Positions 37,290 to 46,319 of a stretch of DNA of 64,000 nt are shown one piece after another; position 1 is the stretch's first letter, and each line of letters opens with the position of its first letter. The notes under the pieces are model-generated. The model had not been told where the DNA came from. It did no database searches and saw nothing but the letters and a program-made list of their open reading frames with translations. The translations under genes were made by a program, and so were the position numbers. Origin of the DNA: Clostridium tetanomorphum (GTDB taxonomy: Bacteria > Bacillota > Clostridia > Clostridiales > Clostridiaceae); assembly GCF_017873215.1 (NCBI RefSeq), contig NZ_JAGGKA010000006.1, forward strand, positions 142,476 to 206,475. Direction: 5' to 3'.

Positions 37290-38106
37290 GGTAGCTCTTG
37301 CTATTTCTTGCTTCTGTCAAATCGTAGGGGAAATTTAATTTCTCACTTACCTCCAAAGAAATTTTCTGAAACAAATCGCACATGAGAAAAACAGCATCCC
37401 ATATAGCGTTTATTTGTGCTTTCGAATAAGATTCTAAGTATTGTTCATAAATCCCTTTCGGCAAATACTTGTCCATGTATTTTGCGGATTTCCCTGCGCT
37501 GACTGAAAAATCATTATCAATCCCAATTTTCCATTCCAGCAGCCGCCTAAGCATTGGCCTTATTTGAAAATTTATCATATCCATTGCATATGGAATCTCA
37601 TTCCTCCATAATCCCTTCGCCACATTATTTAAACACCACCAAAATTCATTACATGTACAATAGAATTGATTTGGCACCGGCTTTTTCACCCAATATTCTT
37701 CATCGGACAATACTTGTTTTTGAGGCATGATATTGTCCTTGTCAACTAGTGTTTTATACAATTCTAGACTATTAAGTACATTTTCTAATGTCTTTACATG
37801 TAAATCCAATCTATTTCCATCAGTGAATTGAATTAGCCAACCATAGCAATTTTCAACATCAGAAGTGTAGTAGATATTTTCCTCTGGATATTGCATATAC
37901 AAGCGCTCACCAAATCGATCAATCCAGGCTTTGTCCTCTCTGAATGACCTTGTTTCTGTAACAACATATACAATATCATAATCTTGAAAGATATCTTTTG
38001 GTACATTTGGATTTGCACGTGAACCTTCTAAGTAGGCCGCACGAATGCGGACATCATTGTTGGCAACTGCTATGATTAAATCCATCATTTCTTTTTCTGA
38101 TCGCAT
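37243..38106 (-). CDS. ant(6)-I: Aminoglycoside 6-adenylyltransferase, ANT(6)-I family
   Basis: 287 residues, close to the usual 285-302. It begins MRSEKEMMDLI as in ANT(6) proteins. The nucleotidyltransferase motif is LEGSRANPN ... FQDYDIVYV, whose acidic residues bind Mg-ATP; PVPNQFYCTCNEFWWC is also conserved. The enzyme adenylates streptomycin at position 6. AAAAGGAGAC precedes the ATG. No truncation is seen, so streptomycin resistance is expected if expressed. AT-rich relative to the ICE backbone, consistent with acquired cargo. Confidence 0.92.
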   Translation of the reverse strand: MRSEKEMMDLIIAVANNDVRIRAAYLEGSRANPNVPKDIFQDYDIVYVVTETRSFREDKAWIDRFGERLYMQYPEENIYYTSDVENCYGWLIQFTDGNRLDLHVKTLENVLNSLELYKTLVDKDNIMPQKQVLSDEEYWVKKPVPNQFYCTCNEFWWCLNNVAKGLWRNEIPYAMDMINFQIRPMLRRLLEWKIGIDNDFSVSAGKSAKYMDKYLPKGIYEQYLESYSKAQINAIWDAVFLMCDLFQKISLEVSEKLNFPYDLTEARNSKSYLERVKSLPSNATEIY

Positions 38107-38159
38107 ACTGTGTCTCCTTTTATAGTGAAGATAAACTAAGTTATCCGGACAATTTTCTA

Positions 38160-39002
38160 TTATATCAACTTATGAAAATGCGGCCTCATATTCTCGTATG
38201 TACAATGATATCGAAATCCCATATCGAATAATACTTTCTTGGTATTTTCAATATGTGCACCTAGCTGTCCTTTTTTATGACTGTCGCTTCCAATCGTGAT
38301 AATCTCACCGCCTAATTTTTTATATAAAGTAAGTATATCTTTGGATGGTGTCATATCCGTAAGTCCATATCTGTAGGATGACGTATTTACTTCTATTCCT
38401 TTTCCATCACGAATGACAATTTTTAAAATTTCATTAACTATGTCTGAAATCTTTTCAAACGGATATGTGCCATTTTTATCATATCTTATAATATTATCTA
38501 AATGTCCCAAAACACTATAATTTTTATATTGTTTTACAATTTCCAGCAGCTCTTGATAATATTTTTCGTTATATTCTTTCTGGCTCTTTCCTTTCTGAAA
38601 ATCCTGTGTCCATAATTCCAAGTTATCTATTTGATGCACAGATAGAATAATAAAATCAAATGGATATTTCACAAAGAGCTTTTCATATTGAGAAATTGTA
38701 TGCACCTGTACTCCAAACTCCATTCCCTTTTTTATAGCAATCAAGTCACCATATAAATATTGTAATTCCTTAATCGTCTCAAAATATTCTGGATAATACA
38801 CATTTGCCATAGGCATACCATCGCGATATTGAATTTCTTTCTTATCATTCCAGTCCAGCTTAACTCCATAATCTACATGATCCGTAAAACATATTTCTTC
38901 CATTTTTATTTGTATTGCATCTTTTACAACCTCTTCCATTTCATAAACAGAATCATCGCTAAATTCTGTGTGAACATGATAATCAGCAAACATTTTCTTC
39001 AT
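38160..39002 (-). CDS. PHP-domain phosphoesterase (histidinol-phosphatase HisJ-like)
   Basis: 280 residues. PHP motif I is DYHVHTEFSDDS (residues 7-18), motif II FTDHVD; later metal ligands are in VLGHLDN and GSDSHKK. Members hydrolyse histidinol phosphate or related phosphoesters. It starts four bases after the MFS transporter stop, so the two form an operon. A role in histidine synthesis is doubtful in this setting; substrate is likely linked to the transporter. Confidence 0.85.
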   Translation of the reverse strand: MKKMFADYHVHTEFSDDSVYEMEEVVKDAIQIKMEEICFTDHVDYGVKLDWNDKKEIQYRDGMPMANVYYPEYFETIKELQYLYGDLIAIKKGMEFGVQVHTISQYEKLFVKYPFDFIILSVHQIDNLELWTQDFQKGKSQKEYNEKYYQELLEIVKQYKNYSVLGHLDNIIRYDKNGTYPFEKISDIVNEILKIVIRDGKGIEVNTSSYRYGLTDMTPSKDILTLYKKLGGEIITIGSDSHKKGQLGAHIENTKKVLFDMGFRYHCTYENMRPHFHKLI

Positions 39003-39006
39003 CCCT

Positions 39007-40167
39007 TCAAGCAGTTTTTTTTACCAGCAATTCATGCATCATCACCATTAATAAAAGAATGATTAGCAAATATACCGGCAGCAAAACAATATTTATATGC
39101 TTTGCAATTAAGCCGAATAGCGGCGGCATCACACAGGTTCCCACATATGCACTTGCCATCTGAACCCCGATGATTGCCTGTGACTTATCCGCACCAAAAC
39201 GGGACGGAGTGGAGTGAATAATACATGGGTAGATTGGCGCACATCCAAAACCAAAGAAAAACAAGCCGACCAAAGATATTACTTCATTTAACGGCAGTAA
39301 CATCATAATAATACCAGCCGCAATGATTCCCTGCCCCAGACGAATCATTTGTAAATCGCTTAATTTCATACTTATAAATCCACTTAATACCCTCCCAATG
39401 GTAATACCAATAAAAAACATACTTGCAAAACCAGCCGCTGTCTCAATTGAAAATCCTTTGATCAGGGTAAGATAACTGCTTGCCCATAAGCCGGTCGTCT
39501 GTTCCAAAGCACAGTAGCAAAAGAAACAAAGCATTACTTCTTTTGCTCCAGAAATCTGAATTACCTCTTTCAAAGGCAATGCTTTTCCCGCTAAAATATC
39601 ATTCTCTTCTGCCGTCCCTTTTTGGTTCTTCCATAACGGCAGGCTAAAAAACAAAACTACTGCAAAAGCAATCTGTAAAAAGGAAATATACTGATAACCT
39701 GCATTCCAATTCTGACCATGCTTCAAGGCATATCCCATCATATAAGGCCCAATAGTTGCGCCGATTCCCCACATACAATGAAGCCAACTCATATGTCTGC
39801 TTGCATAGTGAAGTGCTACATAATTATTCAAGGATGCATCAACACTACCTGCTCCAAGTCCGTAAGGAACTGCCCAGAAACAAAGCAAACCAAATGAGTG
39901 TGAACTGGAAAAGCCAAATAAAGCAACTGCCGTCATAGTAATGCTGATGGTCGTTATCTTTCCGGTTCCAAATTTACGGGTAAGTTTATCACTCTGTAAA
40001 CTTGAAACAACGGTTCCGATTGCAATAATCATAGAAATGACGCCTATGTATGAAATCGGCACCCCAAATTCCATATACATGGATGGCCATGCCGAACCCA
40101 ATAAGGAATCGGGCAATCCAAGACTAATAAATGCAATATAGATAATTACTAACAGTAATTGAAACAT
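39007..40167 (-). CDS. MFS transporter
   Basis: 386 residues, about 12 TM helices, with an MFS loop between helices 2 and 3 (LTRKFGTGKI). The fold and PYGLGAGSVDASLNNYVA resemble fucose-permease-like or other sugar MFS carriers. The ATG at 40167 has AAGGAGATC upstream; the 14 extra codons of the longer frame do not. It is divergent from an AraC regulator that likely controls it. Confidence 0.88.
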   Translation of the reverse strand: MFQLLLVIIYIAFISLGLPDSLLGSAWPSMYMEFGVPISYIGVISMIIAIGTVVSSLQSDKLTRKFGTGKITTISITMTAVALFGFSSSHSFGLLCFWAVPYGLGAGSVDASLNNYVALHYASRHMSWLHCMWGIGATIGPYMMGYALKHGQNWNAGYQYISFLQIAFAVVLFFSLPLWKNQKGTAEENDILAGKALPLKEVIQISGAKEVMLCFFCYCALEQTTGLWASSYLTLIKGFSIETAAGFASMFFIGITIGRVLSGFISMKLSDLQMIRLGQGIIAAGIIMMLLPLNEVISLVGLFFFGFGCAPIYPCIIHSTPSRFGADKSQAIIGVQMASAYVGTCVMPPLFGLIAKHINIVLLPVYLLIILLLMVMMHELLVKKTA

Positions 40168-40278
40168 ATTGATCTCCTTCTCTTTTTTGTGATATAATAA
40201 TATCATCATTCAACGAACTTTTATATAATATTTCACTCGAAATTATATAATAAAATCGTCAAAGAGAAGGTATCTTGT

Positions 40279-41175
40279 ATGAGCATAGCAAAATGTAATG
40301 TAACAGTGAATTCTTCCGGTGAAGAAGTTCAAAAGCATGGAACGTCAGAATTCCCGATTGCTTTTTATGAGGAAAACTTATCAAGCTATTCTATTCCCTG
40401 GCACTGGCACGAAGATTTTGAGATTATATGGGTAATCTCAGGATCGATAAAAGTATCTGTTAATAGCACAGAACATATCCTAAACAAAAATCAAGGGATA
40501 TTTATCAATGCAGGCTTTCTTCATTCCATTCATGCAACAAACGATGGCGAATACGTTTTAAGATCCATTGTTTTTCATCCAAGGCTAATCGGAAGCATAG
40601 ATAGTATATACTGGCAAAATTATATTGAGCCGATTATCCAGAATAAAAATCTGCCATACATTTTATTAGACCCATTCATTAACTGGCAGGACAAAATACT
40701 CGCTTACTCGATTTCTGTATGGAACAGACTTTATAACACTGAAAATGGTTTTGAAATATATGTCAGGAACGAATTATCGCAATTGATTCTAATTGTGCTA
40801 ACAAATCATTCCATATGTGAAGCAAAACCCAGAATTCGAAATCTTCGAAATGCCGATCGAATAAAAACCATGCTTCAATACATTCAGATGCATTTTTCAG
40901 AAACCATAACCATCTCTACTTTAGCAAGGGTAGCGCTGATCAGTGAAAGCGAAGTTCTGCGCTGTTTTCACCGTACAATCCATTCCACACCGAATCAGTA
41001 CCTGAAACAATATCGAATCCAAAAAGCATGTCAAATGTTAATCGATACAGATATGACTTCTATCGATATTGCCTTTCAATGCGGATTTCAAAGCAGCAGC
41101 TACTTTACGAAAACTTTCCGAGAACAGATTGGCTGTACCCCTTTGGAGTACAGAAAAAGGGATCAGCAATGCTAA
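40279..41175 (+). CDS. AraC-family transcriptional regulator
   Basis: 298 residues. An N-terminal cupin sensor (about 25-120; IPWHWHEDFEIIWV is the His-containing strand) is followed by a C-terminal double helix-turn-helix (about 195-295; TISTLARVALISESEVLR and SSYFTKTFREQIGCTPLEYR). It is divergent from the MFS-PHP pair, 111 bp away, and presumably activates them in response to a small sugar-like molecule (inference). AGAAGG precedes the ATG. Confidence 0.92.
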   Translation: MSIAKCNVTVNSSGEEVQKHGTSEFPIAFYEENLSSYSIPWHWHEDFEIIWVISGSIKVSVNSTEHILNKNQGIFINAGFLHSIHATNDGEYVLRSIVFHPRLIGSIDSIYWQNYIEPIIQNKNLPYILLDPFINWQDKILAYSISVWNRLYNTENGFEIYVRNELSQLILIVLTNHSICEAKPRIRNLRNADRIKTMLQYIQMHFSETITISTLARVALISESEVLRCFHRTIHSTPNQYLKQYRIQKACQMLIDTDMTSIDIAFQCGFQSSSYFTKTFREQIGCTPLEYRKRDQQC

Positions 41176-41257
41176 TCCCTCTTTCTAATGTAATGAAAAG
41201 TTAGACACGACGACCAACTGATATTCGGCAAAAACATTGAATTTTTCTATTTCGAAT

Positions 41258-41680
41258 CTACATATTAAAATCTTCTGCATCTTTTACGGGGTACCCTTTA
41301 GTAATCAGGGCTTTAGCAAAAAGTCCCTGACCAGATATTAGCTTCCCGGTAAATGTTCCATCATATATATTGTTAACTCCGCAAGTTGGACTTCTTGACT
41401 GCAAAATAGCCAAATCAATTTTTTCTCCTTCTATTTTTTCTAATGCAAGCGCAACTGCTTTCCTATAATCAGAATCAACATTATTTCCCTTATCATCCAT
41501 CACTACTTCATCAACAATCTCAGCACATGGTCGGGGAATAGGCATATTGGCTAACATTTCAGGACAAATACTGAGAACCTCTTTTCCTTTTAGATATTCA
41601 ATCACAGCTTCATTGCGATTGTTTCTTCCATTATATTTACAATTACATCCTAGTACACATGCACTTACTAATACTTTCAT
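41258..41680 (-). CDS. DUF523 family protein
   Basis: 140 residues with the family's cysteine motifs: VSACVLGCNCKYNG at the start and SRSPTCGV in the middle. Cytosolic, probably a metal or Fe-S site; biochemical function undescribed. The ATG at 41680 lies nine bases after GGAG. It lies 30 bp downstream of the nitroreductase-like gene in the same direction. Confidence 0.88.
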   Translation of the reverse strand: MKVLVSACVLGCNCKYNGRNNRNEAVIEYLKGKEVLSICPEMLANMPIPRPCAEIVDEVVMDDKGNNVDSDYRKAVALALEKIEGEKIDLAILQSRSPTCGVNNIYDGTFTGKLISGQGLFAKALITKGYPVKDAEDFNM

Positions 41681-41710
41681 ACTCAACAACTCCTATGGAA
41701 GACTTTTACC

Positions 41711-42235
41711 TTAATCTATATATTTCTCATACATCACCGTTTCGCTTATTTCTTTGCGTTGGGCAATATGACGCTCTGGACTTAAAAAGCCTTTTTCTGG
41801 ATACCCCATTAAGAGTAAAGCTGTCGGTTCTATGTACTCTGGTAAATGAAATTCATTGCTTATAATTGCGGGATCAAACAAACCAACCATTACGCTTCCA
41901 ATATTTAATTCTCTTGCTGCCAACATCAGGTGGTCACAGACAATACCTATATCCAAATCGCCAGAACATTTTTGATCAAATGGCCGTATTAATTCATCCC
42001 GTCGATCCCGACACACGATAAAAACACACTTAGAACCAAACGTTTGATAAGCCTTTTTAATTTTTAAAATGTTTTCTTCACTTTGAACAACAATAATCCT
42101 TTGTGGTTGTTTATTACAGGCTGTAGGGGCGACACGTCCAGCCGATAAAATCTGATTTAAGTCATCTTTTGGAATCTGTGCTCCCGTAAAGCCGCGTGTT
42201 GTGCAGCGTTGTTTTGCCAGTGTTAAAAAATCCAT
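41711..42235 (-). CDS. Nitroreductase-family flavoprotein
   Basis: 174 residues, compact FMN-dependent NAD(P)H oxidoreductase (RCTTRGF at the FMN phosphate site, GRVAPTACNKQPQRI, LLMGYPEKGF). The ATG at 42235 has AGGAGGAAG upstream. It is divergent from a TetR-type repressor with paired operator-like palindromes between them. It may detoxify quinones or nitro compounds, with the TetR sensing them. Confidence 0.92.
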   Translation of the reverse strand: MDFLTLAKQRCTTRGFTGAQIPKDDLNQILSAGRVAPTACNKQPQRIIVVQSEENILKIKKAYQTFGSKCVFIVCRDRRDELIRPFDQKCSGDLDIGIVCDHLMLAARELNIGSVMVGLFDPAIISNEFHLPEYIEPTALLLMGYPEKGFLSPERHIAQRKEISETVMYEKYID

Positions 42236-42254
42236 TATTCTTCCTCCTATATAC

Positions 42255-42323
42255 GAATGATTATTCACATTATTATTATAGTACCCGCATTGATAGATGT
42301 CAACAAAATGCGAATAATGATTC
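42255..42323. promoter_or_regulatory. Paired TetR operator candidates
   Basis: Two near-palindromes of the form GAATNATNATTC, at 42255-42266 (GAATGATTATTC) and 42312-42323 (GAATAATGATTC), lie in the divergent gap between the nitroreductase and tetR genes. An AT-rich -10-like TATTATAGTA is between them. Confidence 0.6.
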
Positions 42324-42377
42324 ACATTTCATTGACCTGATTTAAAGTTCCAAGTATAATAAAAAAGAGGTGATATT

Positions 42378-42974
42378 ATGAATGATGTAAGAGAACCCAT
42401 TCAAAAACGTTCTATTGAAACAAAGAAAAAAATACTAGATGCCGGGTTTGCCCTTTTTTGCGAAAAAGGATATTATAAAACCAATACAATTGAGATTGCC
42501 AAACGTGCTGGTATCTCAACAGGAGCGCTATATAGTTACTTTAAAGATAAGAAACAAATATACATTGCTGCTTTTCACGATTATCTTGAAAATATTTCAG
42601 GCCATTTACTTGAAAAATTAAGTTTGCAACAACCTTTTTCACTAGCTAGTTTTGTCGAAAATTGGATCTGTTATTATATTGACTTATATGCCGATACCAG
42701 TCACGCTCTGGCTCAGTTAAGAATGATGATATCAGAAGATACTGATATCAATCGTCATTTTTCCAATTTTGAAAATGAATATTTTTTAAAAATTAAAGAG
42801 CTATTAAATAAAAATGGCATAACGCAAGATGACTTATTTGAAAAAGTTTACACTTGCTGCATTTTAATTGATGCTCTTAGACAGGAAAAATCTGCATTTT
42901 CACACAACGGCTTAGACTTCAATATTTTTAAAGACCAAGTAACCAAAACTGTCATTGTATTATTGTCAAGTTGA
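42378..42974 (+). CDS. TetR/AcrR-family transcriptional regulator
   Basis: 198 residues. N-terminal helix-turn-helix with IEIAKRAGISTGALYSYFKDK (split: IEIAKRAGIST, GALYSYFKDK); a helical ligand-binding domain follows. GAGGTG precedes the ATG. It is divergent from the nitroreductase gene and likely represses both from GAATNATNATTC sites. The ligand is unknown. Confidence 0.92.
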   Translation: MNDVREPIQKRSIETKKKILDAGFALFCEKGYYKTNTIEIAKRAGISTGALYSYFKDKKQIYIAAFHDYLENISGHLLEKLSLQQPFSLASFVENWICYYIDLYADTSHALAQLRMMISEDTDINRHFSNFENEYFLKIKELLNKNGITQDDLFEKVYTCCILIDALRQEKSAFSHNGLDFNIFKDQVTKTVIVLLSS

Positions 42975-43372
42975 TTTTTTATTAAGGGCTAATAAAATCG
43001 CAGAGCAAGTCTATTTTTCTGTATGGCAATTCAATTTGTCATTTGATAACTCTATCTATGTAATCTATCAAGGGGTGTAAATGAGAGACTTCAATTAATT
43101 CGGAAGCTCTTTCAGACGCAAAGATGGCGTAAGAAATTGCTTTCTTACGCCGGTATTAGCCACAGGTCTAGAGGTCAGGTCTTACCTTTTTCAACTTGTT
43201 CAGTTCCCTCGCAAACACATATCAATATTCCATTGTATTAGATAAGGACATTTTCCTTTGGAAAGCGTCATTATTATATCAAAATATACTCCAATCCAAA
43301 ATCCTTCGCAAAAGTCGTAAACATCTATTAATCCTTCATATTTTCAGACTTTTTACTAAAAAACCATCTCAT
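42975..43372. other. Non-coding gap with a hairpin
   Basis: No convincing gene. Contains an 11-bp perfect hairpin GGCGTAAGAAA-TTGC-TTTCTTACGCC (43126-43151) without a T-run. The rest is AT-rich, possibly decayed accessory DNA. Confidence 0.5.
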
Positions 43373-43957
43373 TCAGGAAAAGAAAGGCATTTGATACAGA
43401 AAAAAGGCAATAGCAGGTCCTATACACAGTGATATTAATGTTGTAATCAATTTTTTATGCATAAGAATTATAGCACAAATTAAAAATATTATCTCACAAT
43501 ACATATCATCATGATTACTGGACATAATTTGCAAAAGCATTACCGAAATAACACCTGCTGATAGTAATACCGCTAAGATATTATCTTGCTTTATTTTATG
43601 ACATAAAACGGCCAAAAACGGCGATATTGCGGTAATTGTATACCAAATTAACATATAGCTATTAACATTAACATGAATCAATAAATGGTATATATGAAAT
43701 GTAATATTTAGACTTAAGAAAAAAAACAAAACTCTAATTGCAGCTGAAATAGATTTTTCGCTTTTTAATGAAATAAATAATGCAATAAGGATCCATATAC
43801 CAAAATTTGAAAGAATCGCATTTACATTTATTTGACCTAAGAAGAAATTGATATGGATATGCCTATTGTCTATATAGGCCGAAAAAAGACCTAATAAAAC
43901 ACCAACCACTGTAACGCTTAGTATGGGAATGACATTCTTTTTTGTTATTTTATTCAA
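43373..43957 (-). CDS. Integral membrane protein (DUF6518-like)
   Basis: About 194 residues, six or seven TM helices. The order LSNFGIWILIALFISLKS, MLIWYTITAISPFLAVLCH resembles DUF6518 proteins (tentative). The longer open frame (to 44014) lacks a ribosome site, while a TTG at 43957 has GGAGGG eight bases upstream and gives a start just before the first TM. Located among broken genes in the accessory region; function unknown. Confidence 0.65.
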   Translation of the reverse strand: MNKITKKNVIPILSVTVVGVLLGLFSAYIDNRHIHINFFLGQINVNAILSNFGIWILIALFISLKSEKSISAAIRVLFFFLSLNITFHIYHLLIHVNVNSYMLIWYTITAISPFLAVLCHKIKQDNILAVLLSAGVISVMLLQIMSSNHDDMYCEIIFLICAIILMHKKLITTLISLCIGPAIAFFLYQMPFFS

Positions 43958-44032
43958 CTTTATAACCCTCCAAATTATATAAATAGCGAGTAATATCCAT
44001 TCGCATTTTTCCATGATACATCTATTTATTTG

Positions 44033-44180
44033 CTAAATGAGATTGCAGTGTGTAACTGTAGCAATAATAATTAACGCAACGCCTGAACCAAACCATAACC
44101 CAACGAAATGGGACAACATCTGCTAAAGGCCCAAAAATCGCCATACCAATAGGCAAAAAACCGGAGTAGATTATTTTTGT
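44033..44180 (-). pseudogene. C-terminal remnant of an MFS drug exporter
   Basis: The minus strand encodes LPIGMAIFGPLADVVPFRWVMV, then after a one-base shift SGVALIIIATVTHC and a stop. This is the end of a macrolide/tetracycline-type MFS exporter (family resemblance only). The rest of the gene is absent and the frame is broken. Confidence 0.6.
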
Positions 44181-44302
44181 ATTCCATTGTTTTTATCCAT
44201 ATTTGCATTATACTTTGCGATGAACTTAATGGCAACCATAGCTCCATATATCTTGCCTCTGGAGTCGTATCATAGTACATCTCGGCAGCGAAATTACCGT
44301 AA

Positions 44303-44632
44303 ATGCTTACAGTTTCACCATCATCACCGCACACAGACAGACATAATGACCACGTATTCACGCCGAAGTATCAGCGAAAGATAATCTATTATCAATTGAG
44401 GGACGACATACGGCAAATCATAAGAGATTTATGCAAAAGGAAGGGAATTGCGATCATAGAAGGACATATAATGCCCGACCATATTCATTTGCTTCTCTCA
44501 ATTCCACCAAAATACAGTATATCGCAAATCATGGGATATCTCAAAGGAAAAAGTGCGATAATGATTTTCGATAGACATGCAAATTTAAAATACAAATTTG
44601 GTAATCGGAATTTTGGGGCGGAAGGATATTAA
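44303..44632 (+). pseudogene. tnpA: tnpA (IS200/IS605 Y1 transposase), truncated at the same codon as the ICE target
   Basis: Encodes the HUH motif (MPDHIHLLLSIPP) and MIFDRHANLKYKFGNRNFGAEGY, then an immediate stop. The catalytic Tyr region is missing. The ~25 N-terminal residues look rearranged (MLTVSPSSPHTD). The break falls at the same codon where the ICE cuts the flanking chromosomal tnpA (…RGFY). It marks the border between accessory DNA and the mobilization block. Confidence 0.85.
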
Positions 44633-44687
44633 AAGCAAACCACAATTTTTGTGCCATTTTTGGGGCTTACGCTAACCCGCAAGCAGG

Positions 44688-44745
44688 GCAAGTGTATTGA
44701 CACTTGCACATTTTTGAGATTTTCCCTTGCGGGAAAACTCAAAAA
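44688..44745. terminator. Two hairpins beyond the relaxase gene
   Basis: GCAAGTGT-ATTG-ACACTTGC (44688-44707), then TTTTTGAG...TTTCCC-TTGC-GGGAAA...CTCAAAAA (44711-44745). The second can terminate transcription from either side. Such hairpins near a relaxase gene can also belong to an oriT; no nic site was recognized. Confidence 0.55.
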
Positions 44746-44780
44746 TTGCTTGTTGGGGAGTGCCTTCCCCAAACCCTGCG

Positions 44781-44805
44781 ACTTCGGGCCAATTTGGCCC
44801 AAAGT
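44781..44805. repeat. ICE 25-bp palindromic repeat, copy 4 (degenerate)
   Basis: Two changes (central AATTT; CCCAAAGT). Lies 33 bases past the relaxase stop. Confidence 0.85.
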
Positions 44806-44838
44806 CGGCGCTTCGCACCTCATGTTGCGTCATGTTCG

Positions 44839-46239
44839 CTATCGTTCCATTTCCTTATTTTTCTGCACGTCCGTCAGGCCGAGCAGATGGTCTATATTGC
44901 TTTTTACCGTTACAATTTCCTGCATGGCCTTTTTTGTTTCCCGGTACTCCCGGTAAGCCTTCTTCTTGTCGGCCGACAACCACTGAAACTCTGCTTTGAG
45001 CGTATCCATTTTGGGGAGCTTTGCCCCGGACAGTAACCGCCGGAACGTGTCCTGCGCCGCCCGGTAGGCGGCAATATCCGCTTCATGCTCGGCAAGATAT
45101 TTTTTGCTGTACTTCGCCGCCTTGTACCCCTCAAACACAGGCCGGGATTTCGCATAATCCACCACAGCCGCCTTTAGCTCTGCATTGATACGTATTGCGG
45201 TTTCGGTGGTTTTTATACTGTCTGAAAGCGTATGGAAACGGTCGGTAAGCTCTGTGGTCTTTTGCTCCAAATCCGCGTATTCCATCAGGCCGTTTTCCTG
45301 CAAATATTGTAAGGCTGCCGCCATCTGCTTGAGGTTGAATACCTTTGCCCAGCGTTCATAGGCCGGGCCTTTTCCGGCTTTCATACGGGCTTGAATATCC
45401 ACAATCAGATTGAACTTGCGCCTTTCCTGCGGAGCAGTTTTGCCCTCAATCGCCGCTTGTATATCCTCCTGCCCGTATCCCTTGCCAAGCGTGGAAGTAC
45501 GGAGCCGGGTAAAGCGTTCCTGCCCCTCTGCCCGAAAGCTGATTGTGCCGCCGCGCCCTTGCTTGATTTCATAACCAGCCGCCGCCATTGTCTGTAAAAA
45601 GGTGTCCATATCCGGCGGCTTCGTTGCAAGGCAAATATCAATCTGCGCCTTTAATTTCTCTTGAAATGTCGGCGGCTTGTGACCTCCCAACCATTCCCCA
45701 TAGTGTTTGAATTTACCCTTGCTGTGGCGTTTGGGATTGGTGATAACAGACAGTCCGTTTTCAAGACATATCCGATCAGAGAGCCGCCGCACCGCACGGG
45801 CTGAACCGATAAAATCCCGGAATTTCCGGGTGCAGTCCAGCGAGGTAGAATTGTAGTAAATATGGCAATGGGGGTGGGGGCGGTCAGCGTGGGAAACCAC
45901 GAAAAAGGCATGTCGGCCTTTCGTCCAGCGCATGGCAAAGTCATAGCTGATTTTAAGAGCGGTTTCGGGATCTGTTTCGCCGGGCAGGAACGACTGCCGG
46001 ATTTGATAATATAGCACATCATTTTCCCGTTTTTGCTCCCGTCCTGTGATAGCTTTGTACTTTGCTTTGGAGAGTAAAAATTCTGCGTCAGCGGTGGCGG
46101 GGTCACATTTATAAGCAAGAATTAAATCGCCGTTGTGGGTCTTATCTGGATTTTTCCCGTAGTCAAAACCGTCTTTTAAAGTTTCCATAATAGTCATGCC
46201 GCTTCCAGTGTGACGGGTCATAAGGCGGGTGGTAGCCAT
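44839..46239 (-). CDS. Conjugative relaxase (MobP/VirD2-like)
   Basis: 466 residues. The N-terminal relaxase domain has the motif I region GFDYGKNPDKT (candidate nicking Tyr) and the His triad RPHPHCHIYYNS (about residue 125). The C-terminal half is helical, with a coiled coil. It nicks at oriT and leads the strand into the recipient. The ATG at 46239 has AAAGGAGGAAAC upstream. It follows the CD1845-type gene under a promoter at 46667-46695. It is separated from mobC by the cargo ATPase gene. Confidence 0.92.
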   Translation of the reverse strand: MATTRLMTRHTGSGMTIMETLKDGFDYGKNPDKTHNGDLILAYKCDPATADAEFLLSKAKYKAITGREQKRENDVLYYQIRQSFLPGETDPETALKISYDFAMRWTKGRHAFFVVSHADRPHPHCHIYYNSTSLDCTRKFRDFIGSARAVRRLSDRICLENGLSVITNPKRHSKGKFKHYGEWLGGHKPPTFQEKLKAQIDICLATKPPDMDTFLQTMAAAGYEIKQGRGGTISFRAEGQERFTRLRTSTLGKGYGQEDIQAAIEGKTAPQERRKFNLIVDIQARMKAGKGPAYERWAKVFNLKQMAAALQYLQENGLMEYADLEQKTTELTDRFHTLSDSIKTTETAIRINAELKAAVVDYAKSRPVFEGYKAAKYSKKYLAEHEADIAAYRAAQDTFRRLLSGAKLPKMDTLKAEFQWLSADKKKAYREYRETKKAMQEIVTVKSNIDHLLGLTDVQKNKEMER

Positions 46240-46268
46240 GTTCGTTTCCTCCTTTCCTCGAAAAAACA

Positions 46269-46293
46269 ACTTCGGGCCAAGTTGACCCGAAGT
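46269..46293. repeat. ICE 25-bp palindromic repeat, copy 5
   Basis: One mismatch (TTGACCC). Between the CD1845-type stop and the relaxase ribosome site. Confidence 0.93.
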
Positions 46294-46319
46294 TGCCCGG
46301 CAATTCTGTTATGCTGCTG

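Noticed and set aside
43196..43432. Plus-strand ORF of 78 codons
   Set aside because: No ribosome site, no family, and overlaps the 3' end of the membrane protein gene.
44071..44361. Minus-strand ORF of 96 codons as an intact gene
   Set aside because: Its C-terminal part is the out-of-frame reading of an MFS remnant and it overlaps the tnpA fragment; treated as debris.
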